From contig JAOPZQ010000298.1 in NCBI GenBank assembly GCA_025964075.1, positions 1 through 21,009 on the forward strand: a DNA stretch of 21,009 bases. The letters run 5' to 3'. Source of the stretch: Solirubrobacterales bacterium. GTDB lineage: Bacteria; Actinomycetota; Thermoleophilia; Solirubrobacterales; Solirubrobacteraceae. This document shows, piece by piece, positions 1 to 8,312 of this stretch; within the stretch, counting starts at the first letter, position 1; the number at the start of each line of letters is the position of its first letter. A program made the position numbers and the translations under genes. The notes below the pieces were generated by a model. That model was not told the DNA's origin, made no database searches, and saw only the letters and a program-made list of their open reading frames with translations.

Positions 1-1110
1 GGCTCGACGGTCAACCGCAGCAGCGCCGGCCGCGGCGGGAGCAGCGGCCGCACCGGCAGCTCCACCGGGTCGGGCTCGAACGGCGGCGGCTCGGGCTCGT
101 CGAGTCCGTCGGGCTCGAACCTGAGCAACGCGGGCAGCGGCGGCGGCACGCCGACGGCCGCGCCGACCACGCCGACCACGCCGGCGCCGACGCCCGCTGG
201 CAAGGCACCGAGCACCCCGGCCAAGCCTCCCCAGCATCCGACCCAGCAGCACCGCGCGCCGAGCGCGCGGCGCACGGCGACGACGCGCCCCGCTTCCACG
301 CCGCCCGCGGCGACCACTCCCAGCCCCACGCCGGCGACCTTCGCCGCGCCCACGTTCCTCCCGACGACCGCGCCGGCCGGGACGCCGGCGGCGACTCGCC
401 ACCCGGCGCCCGCCGAGGGCCAGGGGCACGGCGGCGCGAGCGGCATCGGCAGTGCCCCCGCCACGCTCGCGCGCGACATCAACAAGATCGTCCGCGTCGT
501 GCCGGTCTGGGCGTGGATCATGCTCGGCGTGCTCGCCGCGTTCGGCTTCTTCTCGGCCACGCTCGCCGCCGCCTTCGCCCGCCGCGCCCGCTACGCGGAC
601 GCGCTCGTCGGCCGGATCCGCACCGCGGCGATCACCGATCCGCTGACCGGCCTGCTGAACCGCCGCGGGTTCGCCGAGGCGCTCGAGCACGAGATCGCCC
701 GCGCGCGGCGCTTCGAGCACCCGCTCGCGGTCGCGTTCCTCGACGTCCGCGGCCTCAAGGCCGTCAACGACGACTTCGGCCACCAGGCCGGCGACGATCT
801 CCTCAAGGCCGTCGGCGCGCTGCTCCACCGCACGAGCCGGCAGGCCGACATCGTCGCGCGCGTCGGCGGTGACGAGTGCGCGGTCGCGCTGATCGAGCAG
901 GACCGCGCCGGAGCCGTCGCGTTCGCGCGCCGGATCGCCGCCGAGGTGCCGCACACGCGCGCCGAGCTCGGCGTCCTCGCCGACTGGGACCTGACCGTCG
1001 GCGTGGCCGTCTTCCCCGAGGACGGCGACAACGGCGAGGAGCTGCTCGCAGCCGCCGATCGACGGCTGTACATGCGGCGCGGGATCGCGCTGCAGCCCGC
1101 TCGTCACTAG
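1..1110 (+). CDS. Membrane-anchored GGDEF (diguanylate cyclase-like) protein, 5'-truncated by window edge
   Basis: The frame is open from base 1, so 369 residues are visible and the true start lies upstream. Residues 1-55 are Gly/Ser-rich and 56-150 Pro/Thr/Ala-rich, an outer linker with no recognisable fold. One hydrophobic helix lies at about 169-191 and is followed by basic residues. The GGDEF domain spans about 205-365. It keeps the metal-binding Asp (LDVRGLKAVND), the Asn eight residues later, GHQAGD, and an RxxD inhibitory-site motif (RQAD, 280-283). The signature reads GGDEC (289-293), so Phe is replaced by Cys while the catalytic acidic residue remains. GGDEF enzymes make c-di-GMP from two GTP, and the RxxD site gives product inhibition. 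Activity is likely but not certain. No EAL domain follows. The function of the outer part is unknown. Confidence 0.85.
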   Translation, partial: GSTVNRSSAGRGGSSGRTGSSTGSGSNGGGSGSSSPSGSNLSNAGSGGGTPTAAPTTPTTPAPTPAGKAPSTPAKPPQHPTQQHRAPSARRTATTRPASTPPAATTPSPTPATFAAPTFLPTTAPAGTPAATRHPAPAEGQGHGGASGIGSAPATLARDINKIVRVVPVWAWIMLGVLAAFGFFSATLAAAFARRARYADALVGRIRTAAITDPLTGLLNRRGFAEALEHEIARARRFEHPLAVAFLDVRGLKAVNDDFGHQAGDDLLKAVGALLHRTSRQADIVARVGGDECAVALIEQDRAGAVAFARRIAAEVPHTRAELGVLADWDLTVGVAVFPEDGDNGEELLAAADRRLYMRRGIALQPARH

Positions 1111-1118
1111 GGCTCGGC

Positions 1119-1124
1119 TATCTT
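1119..1124 (+). promoter_or_regulatory. Candidate -10 element, leaderless cupin transcript
   Basis: TATCTT fits the actinobacterial TAnnnT -10 consensus and ends six bases before the ATG at 1131, the spacing expected if transcription starts on the start codon. No Shine-Dalgarno is visible in the 20-base gap. No clear -35 is seen. Confidence 0.3.
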
Positions 1125-1130
1125 CACCCC

Positions 1131-1502
1131 ATGAGGGTGGTGAAGCCGGAGCCGGAGCACGAGCTTCCGCGCGGGATCGTCGGCGGCAGCGAGGTCTCCC
1201 AGGCGACCGCCGGCGCCCACAACCTCTACATGCGACTGTGCCGCGTGCCGCCCGGCGCCCAGTCCCGGCCGCACTACCACGAGGGTTGCGAGAGCGCCTG
1301 CTACATGGTCTCCGGCCGGATGCGGATCCGCTGGGGAGACCACCTGGAACGCGAGCTCCTCGTCGAGCCCGGCGACATGCTCTACGTGCCGCCGCGCGAG
1401 ACCCACGTCGTCGAGAACGCCTCCGACGTCGAGCCGGCCGAGTACGTCGTCGCGCGAGACTCGCCGACCGAGGACTCCGTCGAGGTGCCGTGGGCGGAGT
1501 GA
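1131..1502 (+). CDS. Small single-domain cupin protein
   Basis: This 123-residue protein carries both cupin motifs. Motif 1 runs from GAQSRPHYHEG to the Gly after MVS, with His48, His50 and Glu54. Motif 2 is GDMLYVPPRETHVVEN, with His92. These four residues are the usual metal ligands of the beta-barrel, so a bound metal is expected. Cupins of this size include isomerases, dioxygenases and sugar or auxin-like binders, and the sequence does not decide among them. The ATG at 1131 is chosen because the conserved N-terminus begins there; the open frame further upstream overlaps the GGDEF gene. It is probably expressed from its own promoter. Its stop lies four bases from that of the convergent SDR gene. 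Confidence 0.85.
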   Translation: MRVVKPEPEHELPRGIVGGSEVSQATAGAHNLYMRLCRVPPGAQSRPHYHEGCESACYMVSGRMRIRWGDHLERELLVEPGDMLYVPPRETHVVENASDVEPAEYVVARDSPTEDSVEVPWAE

Positions 1503-1510
1503 GCGCTCAC
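1499..1510. repeat. Perfect 12-bp palindrome spanning two convergent stop codons
   Basis: GTGAGC is followed directly by GCTCAC. The plus-strand TGA (1500-1502) of the cupin gene and the minus-strand TGA (1507-1509) of the SDR gene both lie in it. It has no loop and no T-tract, so it is at best a weak terminator. The same 12 bases form the core of the symmetric lac operator, which may be chance. Confidence 0.5.
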
Positions 1511-2001
1511 GCGAGCGCGAGGACGCAGCCGGAGAAGTAGTCCCCGGCGGGCGAGGCCAGGTAGGCCACGATCGTCGCCAGGGCGTCCTCCTCCGTGCCG
1601 GGACCCGGTGTCACCGCGACCGGCCGGACCCCGAACCGCGACCACTCGATCGAGAGGACCCGCGCCAGGTTCTCGGCCGCGTCACGAGCCGCGCCCGCGT
1701 GGGGACCCGCGTCCGCGCGCGGGGCGACGAGGCAGATCTTCCCCCCGCGCTCCTCCGGGATCATCGCGCGGGTCGCGACCGCGTGCGCGGCCTCCCACGC
1801 GCCGTCGAGCGCCGCCCGCAGGCCCGGCATGCCTCCCGCGCCGAACGGCGGGCGCAGGTCGCAGACCAGCGTGTCGATCGCCGCCTCGGCGTCCGCCGCG
1901 ACGACCCGCGCGCCGAGCCCGGCGAGCGCGTCGCCCAGGCCCCCGCCCGTGAGCGCGACGACCTGCCCCGCGAGCACGTCACCTCGAAGCACCTCGCCCA
2001 C
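1507..2001 (-). CDS. Short, degenerate SDR-family protein
   Basis: The 164 residues align with short-chain dehydrogenases, which are usually about 250. A Rossmann glycine turn (VVALTGGGLGDALAGLGARV) sits at about 14-33, an NAD-binding aspartate region at 34-40, and the later segments LSIEWSRFGVRPVAVTPG (116-133) and IVAYLASPAGDYFSGCVLA match the SDR C-terminal half. The catalytic YxxxK is absent: the matching helix reads HAGAARDAAENL. The middle of the fold is also shortened. It is therefore probably not an active oxidoreductase, though it may still bind a nucleotide or partner. The start is GTG at 2001, seven bases from a TAnnnT -10, which suggests a leaderless message. It diverges from the acyl-CoA synthetase gene. 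Confidence 0.65.
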   Translation of the reverse strand: MGEVLRGDVLAGQVVALTGGGLGDALAGLGARVVAADAEAAIDTLVCDLRPPFGAGGMPGLRAALDGAWEAAHAVATRAMIPEERGGKICLVAPRADAGPHAGAARDAAENLARVLSIEWSRFGVRPVAVTPGPGTEEDALATIVAYLASPAGDYFSGCVLALA

Positions 2002-2008
2002 GACGGGC

Positions 2009-2014
2009 AGGCTA
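2009..2014 (-). promoter_or_regulatory. Candidate -10 element for the SDR gene
   Basis: On the minus strand this reads TAGCCT, matching TAnnnT, with seven bases before the GTG start at 2001. This is the same leaderless arrangement as seen for the cupin gene. No convincing -35 is present. Confidence 0.3.
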
Positions 2015-2021
2015 CAGGCCG

Positions 2022-2027
2022 TAAGCT
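2022..2027 (+). promoter_or_regulatory. Candidate -10 element for the acyl-CoA synthetase operon
   Basis: TAAGCT matches TAnnnT. A start about seven bases on (near 2034) would give a leader of about 30 bases that includes the AGGAGG at 2048. No -35 is recognisable. Confidence 0.25.
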
Positions 2028-2047
2028 TCCGACTCGGGAGTGACGAG

Positions 2048-2053
2048 AGGAGG
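2048..2053 (+). promoter_or_regulatory. Ribosome binding site deciding the acyl-CoA synthetase start
   Basis: AGGAGG lies ten bases before the ATG at 2064. It would fall inside the coding region if the in-frame GTG at 2040 were used, so it favours ATG 2064. Confidence 0.65.
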
Positions 2054-2063
2054 CTTCGAACCG

Positions 2064-3695
2064 ATGGCCCTGTCCTACGCGCATGGCGCGCACGACGTCC
2101 CGCTGCCGGGAGAGACGATCGGCGCGAACCTCGAGGCGACGGCGGCGCGCTTCCCGGACCGCGACGCGCTGGTCGCCCGCCACCAGGGCCTGCGTTACAC
2201 GTACGCCGAGCTCGACGCGGAGGTGGACGCGCTCGCGCGAGCGCTGCTCGCGCAGGGGATCGAGCGCGGCGACCGGGTCGGGATCTGGAGCCCGAACCGC
2301 GCGGAGTGGGCGGTCGTCCAGTACGCGAGCGCGAAGGTCGGCGCGATCCTCGTCAACGTCAACCCCGCCTACCGGACCTCGGAGCTCGAGTACGCGCTGA
2401 AGCAGTCCGGTTGCCGGCTGCTCCTGGCGGCGCCGTCGTTCAAGGCCTCGGACTACGTGGAGATGGTCGAGGCGGTCCGGCCCCGCCTGCCGGCGCTCGA
2501 GCGGGCGATCTTCTTCGAGACGCCCGAGTGGGACGAGCTGCGCGCCGGCGCCGAGCGGGTGAGCGAGGACGAGCTGCGCACCCGTTCGGCCGAGCTCGAC
2601 TTCACCGACCCGATCAACATCCAGTACACGAGCGGCACCACCGGCTATCCGAAGGGCGCGACGCTCTCCCACCACAACATCCTCGGCAACGGCTTCTTCG
2701 TCGGCGAGGGGTGCCGGCTCACCGAGCAGGACCGGATCTGCTTGCCGGTGCCCTACTACCACTGCTTCGGCATGGTCATGGGGAACCTCGCCGCGATCAG
2801 CCACGGGTCGTGCATCGTGCTTCCCGAGGCGGCGTTCGAGCCGGGCGCCGTGCTCGACGCGGTGTCGGCCGAGCGCTGCACCGTGCTCTACGGCGTCCCG
2901 ACGATGTTCATCGCCGAGCTCGACCATCCGGGCTTCGACTCCTACGACCTGTCCTCGCTGCGCACGGGCATCATGGCCGGCTCGCCGTGCCCGGTGGAGG
3001 TCATGCGCAGGGTCGTCGATCGGATGAACATGGGCGAGGTGACCATCTGCTACGGGATGACCGAGACGTCGCCCGTCTCCACGCAGACGGGCGCCGACGA
3101 CGACCTCGAGCACCGCACGGCCACGGTGGGCCGCGTCCATCCCCACGTCGAGATCCGCGTGGCCGACCCGGACACCGGCCGGACGGTCCCCCGCGGCGAG
3201 ACCGGCGAGTTCCTCACGCGCGGCTACAGCGTGATGCTCGGCTACTGGAACGACCCGGAGCGCACCGCGGAGGCGATCGACGCCGGCCGCTGGATGCACA
3301 CCGGCGACCTCGCGACGATGGCCGACGACGGCTACGTGAAGATCGTCGGGCGGATCAAGGACATGATCATCCGCGGCGGGGAGAACGTGTACCCGCGGGA
3401 GATCGAGGAGTTCCTGTACGCCCACCCCGACGTCGCGGACGTCCAGGTGATCGGCGTGCCCGACGACCGCTACGGCGAGGAGATCATGGCCTGGGTCCAG
3501 CTCCGCGAGGGCGCGACGGCGACCGAGGACGAGCTCCGGGAGCACTGCCGCGGCCAGATCGCCCGCTACAAGGTCCCGCGCTACATCCGCATCACGGACG
3601 GCTTCCCGATGACCGTCACCGGCAAGGTCCAGAAGTTCAGGATGCGCGAGACCGCGATCGCGGAGCTGGGGCTCGTCGAGGTCGCGACCGCGTAG
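2064..3695 (+). CDS. Fatty-acyl-CoA synthetase (AMP-binding, ANL superfamily)
   Basis: This 543-residue enzyme has the full family length. The ATP-binding P-loop is YTSGTTGYPKG (188-198), the A5 motif YGMTETSPV (330-338), the adenylate-binding TGD at 413-415, the hinge and GRIKDMIIRGGENVYPREIE at about 429-448, and the C-terminal catalytic lysine in TVTGKVQK (Lys521). It activates a carboxylic acid with ATP to an acyl-adenylate and then to acyl-CoA. Overall resemblance is to medium/long-chain enzymes of the ACSF2/FadD type, but chain length cannot be read from the sequence. ATG 2064 is preferred over GTG 2040 because of the Shine-Dalgarno position. It is the first gene of a three-gene run, with an 11-base gap to the next. 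Confidence 0.92.
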   Translation: MALSYAHGAHDVPLPGETIGANLEATAARFPDRDALVARHQGLRYTYAELDAEVDALARALLAQGIERGDRVGIWSPNRAEWAVVQYASAKVGAILVNVNPAYRTSELEYALKQSGCRLLLAAPSFKASDYVEMVEAVRPRLPALERAIFFETPEWDELRAGAERVSEDELRTRSAELDFTDPINIQYTSGTTGYPKGATLSHHNILGNGFFVGEGCRLTEQDRICLPVPYYHCFGMVMGNLAAISHGSCIVLPEAAFEPGAVLDAVSAERCTVLYGVPTMFIAELDHPGFDSYDLSSLRTGIMAGSPCPVEVMRRVVDRMNMGEVTICYGMTETSPVSTQTGADDDLEHRTATVGRVHPHVEIRVADPDTGRTVPRGETGEFLTRGYSVMLGYWNDPERTAEAIDAGRWMHTGDLATMADDGYVKIVGRIKDMIIRGGENVYPREIEEFLYAHPDVADVQVIGVPDDRYGEEIMAWVQLREGATATEDELREHCRGQIARYKVPRYIRITDGFPMTVTGKVQKFRMRETAIAELGLVEVATA

Positions 3696-3706
3696 GGTCC
3701 GCCCCG

Positions 3707-4177
3707 ATGCGCAGCCCCCTCCGCCTCGCCGCCCTCGGCGGCCTGACCGCGCTGCTCGCCCTCGCCGGATGCGGCGGCGGCGGCGGCGGAACGAAGCTCT
3801 CGCGGTCCGGCCTCGACAGGAAGGCCGGACCGATCTGCCGGAAGGCCTCGACGGAGATCGCCGCCGTCAAGCCGCCCGCGGACTTCCTGCAGAACCCCAA
3901 GGCGGCGGCCGTCTATCTCGACAAGGTCGTCGCGATCGCCGACGCCGCGATGACGAAGCTCGACGCGCTGAAGCCCGTTTCCGACGAGAAGGTGAGCTGG
4001 AACACCTTCGTCGCGAAGCAGCAGCAGCAGACCGACCTCTTCCGCAAGGTCCTGAGCAAGGCCCAGGCGCAGGACCGCAGCGGCATCACGGACCTCCAGG
4101 GCGCGGTCAATCTGACCGCGTCCGTGGACGCGGCGGCCCGCGCGGCCGGCGTGCCGGGGTGCGCGACCGGCGGTTGA
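3707..4177 (+). CDS. Small lipoprotein of unknown function
   Basis: The 156-residue product begins with a type II signal peptide: basic MRSPLR, a hydrophobic core, and the lipobox LAGC with Cys22 as lipidation site, followed by a run of six glycines that would act as a flexible tether. The mature part (about 30-156) is mostly helical and charged, with short heptad-like stretches (DKVVAIADAAMTKLDALK; FVAKQQQQTDLFRKVLSKA). It has two further cysteines, one near residue 38 (PICRK) and one near the C-terminus (PGCATGG), which could pair. I do not recognise a family. It would sit on the outer face of the cytoplasmic membrane. The downstream hydrolase start overlaps its stop codon, suggesting coupled translation. 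Confidence 0.8.
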   Translation: MRSPLRLAALGGLTALLALAGCGGGGGGTKLSRSGLDRKAGPICRKASTEIAAVKPPADFLQNPKAAAVYLDKVVAIADAAMTKLDALKPVSDEKVSWNTFVAKQQQQTDLFRKVLSKAQAQDRSGITDLQGAVNLTASVDAAARAAGVPGCATGG

Positions 4178-5112
4178 CCGTTCCCTGCGTCCTCGACTGC
4201 GACCCCGGCCACGACGACGCGGTCGCGATCCTCCTCGCCGCCGCGCTGCCCGAGCTCGACCTCCGGGCGATCACGACCGTCGCGGGAAACGGCACGCTCG
4301 AGCGCACGAGCGAGAACGCGCTCCGCGTGGCGACGCTCGCGCGGCTCGACGTGCCGATCGCCGCCGGCGCGGCGGCGCCCCTGAGCCGCGAGCTCGTGAC
4401 GTCCCCGGACATCCACGGCCGGACCGCGCTCGACGGCCCCGCCCTGCCCGCGCCCGACCGGCCGCTCGATCCCCGCCCGGCCGTCGATCTCCTCGCCGAC
4501 GTCCTCCTCGCGGCCGACGAGCCGGTCGCGGTGATCGCCACCGGGCCCCTCACCAACGTGGCGCTCCTCCTGCGCCGGGGACCCGAGGTACGCGGGCGGA
4601 TCCGGGAGATCGTCCTGATGGGCGGATCGACCGGGCCGGGGAACGTGACGCCGGCGGCCGAGTTCAACATCTACGTCGATCCGGAGGCGGCCGACGAGGT
4701 CTTCGCCGGCGGCATACCGCTGCGCATGGCGGGCCTGAACCTCACTCACCAGGCGCTCGCCACCGACGCCGTGCGCGCGCGGATGCGCGCGCTCGGCACG
4801 GAGCTCGGGCGCATCGCCGACGAGTGGCTCGACTTCTTCGCCGGCACCTACCGCTCGCGGTTCGGCCTCGACGGACCGCCGGTGCACGACCCGTGCGCGG
4901 TCGCGTGGCTCGCCCACCCCGACATCGTCTCCTCGACGCGCGCGTTCGTCGCGATCGAGCGCGACGGGCGCTTCACACGGGGCGCGACCGTGGTGGACCT
5001 GCACGACCGGCTCGGGCGGGAGCCCAACGCCGACGTCGGCCTCGAGCTCGACGTCGAGCGGTTCTGGGATCTCGTGATCGGCGCGCTCGGCCCGCAGGAA
5101 AAAGGGGTCTGA
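4174..5112 (+). CDS. Inosine-uridine-preferring nucleoside hydrolase family protein
   Basis: The 312-residue length is normal for the family. The N-terminal calcium-binding motif is DCDPGHDDA (8-16). IVLMGGS, the FNIYVDPEAA segment and the late Asp in VHDPCAVAWL supply the rest of the metal and ribose pocket. These enzymes hydrolyse the N-glycosidic bond of ribonucleosides to base and ribose for salvage; substrate choice is not readable here. I chose TTG 4174, which gives MTVPCVLDCDPG as in relatives and overlaps the lipoprotein stop as TTGA. GTG 4159 would add five residues and is the alternative. The C-terminal residues EKGV and the stop codon are encoded by the left half of a 27-bp palindrome, so the tail may have been shaped by that element. 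Confidence 0.88.
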   Translation: MTVPCVLDCDPGHDDAVAILLAAALPELDLRAITTVAGNGTLERTSENALRVATLARLDVPIAAGAAAPLSRELVTSPDIHGRTALDGPALPAPDRPLDPRPAVDLLADVLLAADEPVAVIATGPLTNVALLLRRGPEVRGRIREIVLMGGSTGPGNVTPAAEFNIYVDPEAADEVFAGGIPLRMAGLNLTHQALATDAVRARMRALGTELGRIADEWLDFFAGTYRSRFGLDGPPVHDPCAVAWLAHPDIVSSTRAFVAIERDGRFTRGATVVDLHDRLGREPNADVGLELDVERFWDLVIGALGPQEKGV

Positions 5113-5123
5113 CCCCTTTTTCC
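5097..5123. terminator. 27-bp perfect palindrome, likely bidirectional terminator
   Basis: The left arm GGAAAAAGGGGTC (5097-5109) and right arm GACCCCTTTTTCC (5111-5123) are perfect complements around a single T. As RNA this gives an 11-bp stem with a five-base loop, and the A/T blocks supply a U-run on either strand. It lies between convergent genes. The hydrolase stop codon (5110-5112) is in its centre, and the ftsH stop is two bases past its right end. Confidence 0.8.
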
Positions 5124-5124
5124 G

Positions 5125-7182
<2,058 letters not shown>

Positions 7183-7252
7183 CAATGCATGGTAGGCGGT
7201 CGGAAACGACGCACCATTTCCCCCGGGATCAGGTATAAACCGTCGGGCTGAG

Positions 7253-7268
7253 CCGCAGACATCTGCGG
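7253..7268. promoter_or_regulatory. Candidate operator palindrome in the ftsH/HTH divergent region
   Basis: CCGCAGA and TCTGCGG flank a two-base centre, a 16-bp dyad. It lies 38 bases before the HTH gene start and about 70 bases upstream of ftsH. A TATAAA (7234-7239) just to its left could serve as a -10 for the plus-strand gene, which would put the dyad just past the start point. The dyad is visible; its operator role is inferred. Confidence 0.35.
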
Positions 7269-7306
7269 GCCGGGCCTGGCGCGACCCTTCGGGCAGGGGG
7301 ACGTGA

Positions 7307-7522
7307 ATGAGTCGACTGGCTGCAACGGACGCAGCAGCGGCCTTGGGCGTAGATCCGGACACCCTCGCCAGGTGGCGAGACCGTTACGGATTCCCACAGC
7401 CGTGTAGCGATGAGGACGAGTACGAGACGTCGGTGATCGAGGCGTTGCGAGAAGCCGTCAGAAGTGAGGTGAGCCTGCCGCGCGCGATCGACGTCGCCCG
7501 TCGGCGAGCCGAAGCGGTGTAG
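7307..7522 (+). CDS. Small MerR-like helix-turn-helix protein
   Basis: This 71-residue protein starts with SRLAATDAAAALGVDPDTLARWRDRYGF, which matches the winged-helix start of MerR-type regulators, including the RYGF/L-x-P turn. The segment after it (CSDEDEYETSVIEALREAV) replaces the usual GGYRLY wing, and a last helix ends in RRRAEAV. No effector domain follows, so it is a stand-alone DNA-binding module of the excisionase/MerR type. A strong Shine-Dalgarno (AGGGGG, 7295-7300) lies six bases before the ATG. It is transcribed away from ftsH and has a 16-bp palindrome in its leader, so autoregulation or control of ftsH is plausible. Its stop lies five bases from that of the convergent acyltransferase gene. 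Confidence 0.75.
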   Translation: MSRLAATDAAAALGVDPDTLARWRDRYGFPQPCSDEDEYETSVIEALREAVRSEVSLPRAIDVARRRAEAV

Positions 7523-7526
7523 ACGG

Positions 7527-8300
7527 TCAGGTGGTTGCCACTCGCGCTCGCCGCTCGGCTCGTACCCGGGCGGCGACCGCGCGTGCGCCATCGCGCTCGA
7601 GCTCCTCGTACAGCGCCTTGATGCGCTCGAGGATCGTCTCGGCGACGTTCTGCTGCTGCTCGCGCGCGGGGTCGGAGGTCCGCTCGTAGCGAAACGACTC
7701 GCCGTAGCGGACGACGACCTGCGGAAACTGCAGCTTCTTCCAGTTGCGCACCTTCGAGGAGCCGTAGATCGCCACGGGGACGATCGGGGCGCCCGTCTCG
7801 AGCGCGAGGCGCCCGATGCCGGGCTTGGCCCCCTTCTCGCCGACGATGCCGCTGCGCGAGCGCCCTCCCTCGCAGTACATGACGACGGCGCCGCCCCGCT
7901 CGAGGATCCCCTCGGCCGTGATGAACGCCTCCTCGTCGTGGTGGCCGCGCCGCACGGGGAAGACGCCGCCGTGCGTGTAGATCCACTGCATCGGGGGCTT
8001 GAAGAGCTGCGACTTCGCCATGAACCGCACGCGGCGGCGGGTGAACGCCCCGGTGAAGAAGTGGTCCATGAACGAGAAATGGTTGGGCGCGAGGATCACC
8101 GGACCGGACGACGGCACGTGGTCGCCGCCGATGCTGCGCGCGCGGAACGCGGCCAGCGCGTAGAGCGTGGTGACCACGCGCACGACCTCGTAGACCGCGT
8201 CGGGCTCGCGGGTCCGCGACCGCTCGTGGAACCGGTCGAAATGCTCCTTGGGGCGCGGGTCCTTGTAGACCTGCTCCTTGAGACGGGACAGCTCCGCCAT
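7527..8300 (-). CDS. PlsC-type 1-acyl-glycerol-3-phosphate acyltransferase
   Basis: The 257-residue protein has all blocks of the LPLAT family: catalytic NHFSFMD (73-79, the NHx4D motif), GGVFPVRRG (111-119), EGGRSRSG (144-151, family EGTRS-like with Gly for Thr), and APIVPVAIYG (171-180). It is expected to transfer an acyl chain to lysophosphatidic acid or a related acceptor at the membrane surface, making phosphatidic acid. The N-terminal 55 residues are charged and helical, with only a weak hydrophobic stretch near 38-52 (VVRVVTTLYALAAF), so membrane contact is probably peripheral. It follows the beta-helix gene after 12 bases with no clear Shine-Dalgarno, so coupling or readthrough is likely. 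Substrate specificity is not certain. Confidence 0.88.
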   Translation of the reverse strand: MAELSRLKEQVYKDPRPKEHFDRFHERSRTREPDAVYEVVRVVTTLYALAAFRARSIGGDHVPSSGPVILAPNHFSFMDHFFTGAFTRRRVRFMAKSQLFKPPMQWIYTHGGVFPVRRGHHDEEAFITAEGILERGGAVVMYCEGGRSRSGIVGEKGAKPGIGRLALETGAPIVPVAIYGSSKVRNWKKLQFPQVVVRYGESFRYERTSDPAREQQQNVAETILERIKALYEELERDGARAVAARVRAERRARVATT

Positions 8301-8312
8301 GTCAATTGGAGC

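Noticed and set aside
7183..7362. 60-residue N-terminal extension of FtsH
   Set aside because: It would overlap the divergent HTH gene and its leader, is unlike FtsH N-termini, and ATG 7182 gives the usual layout.
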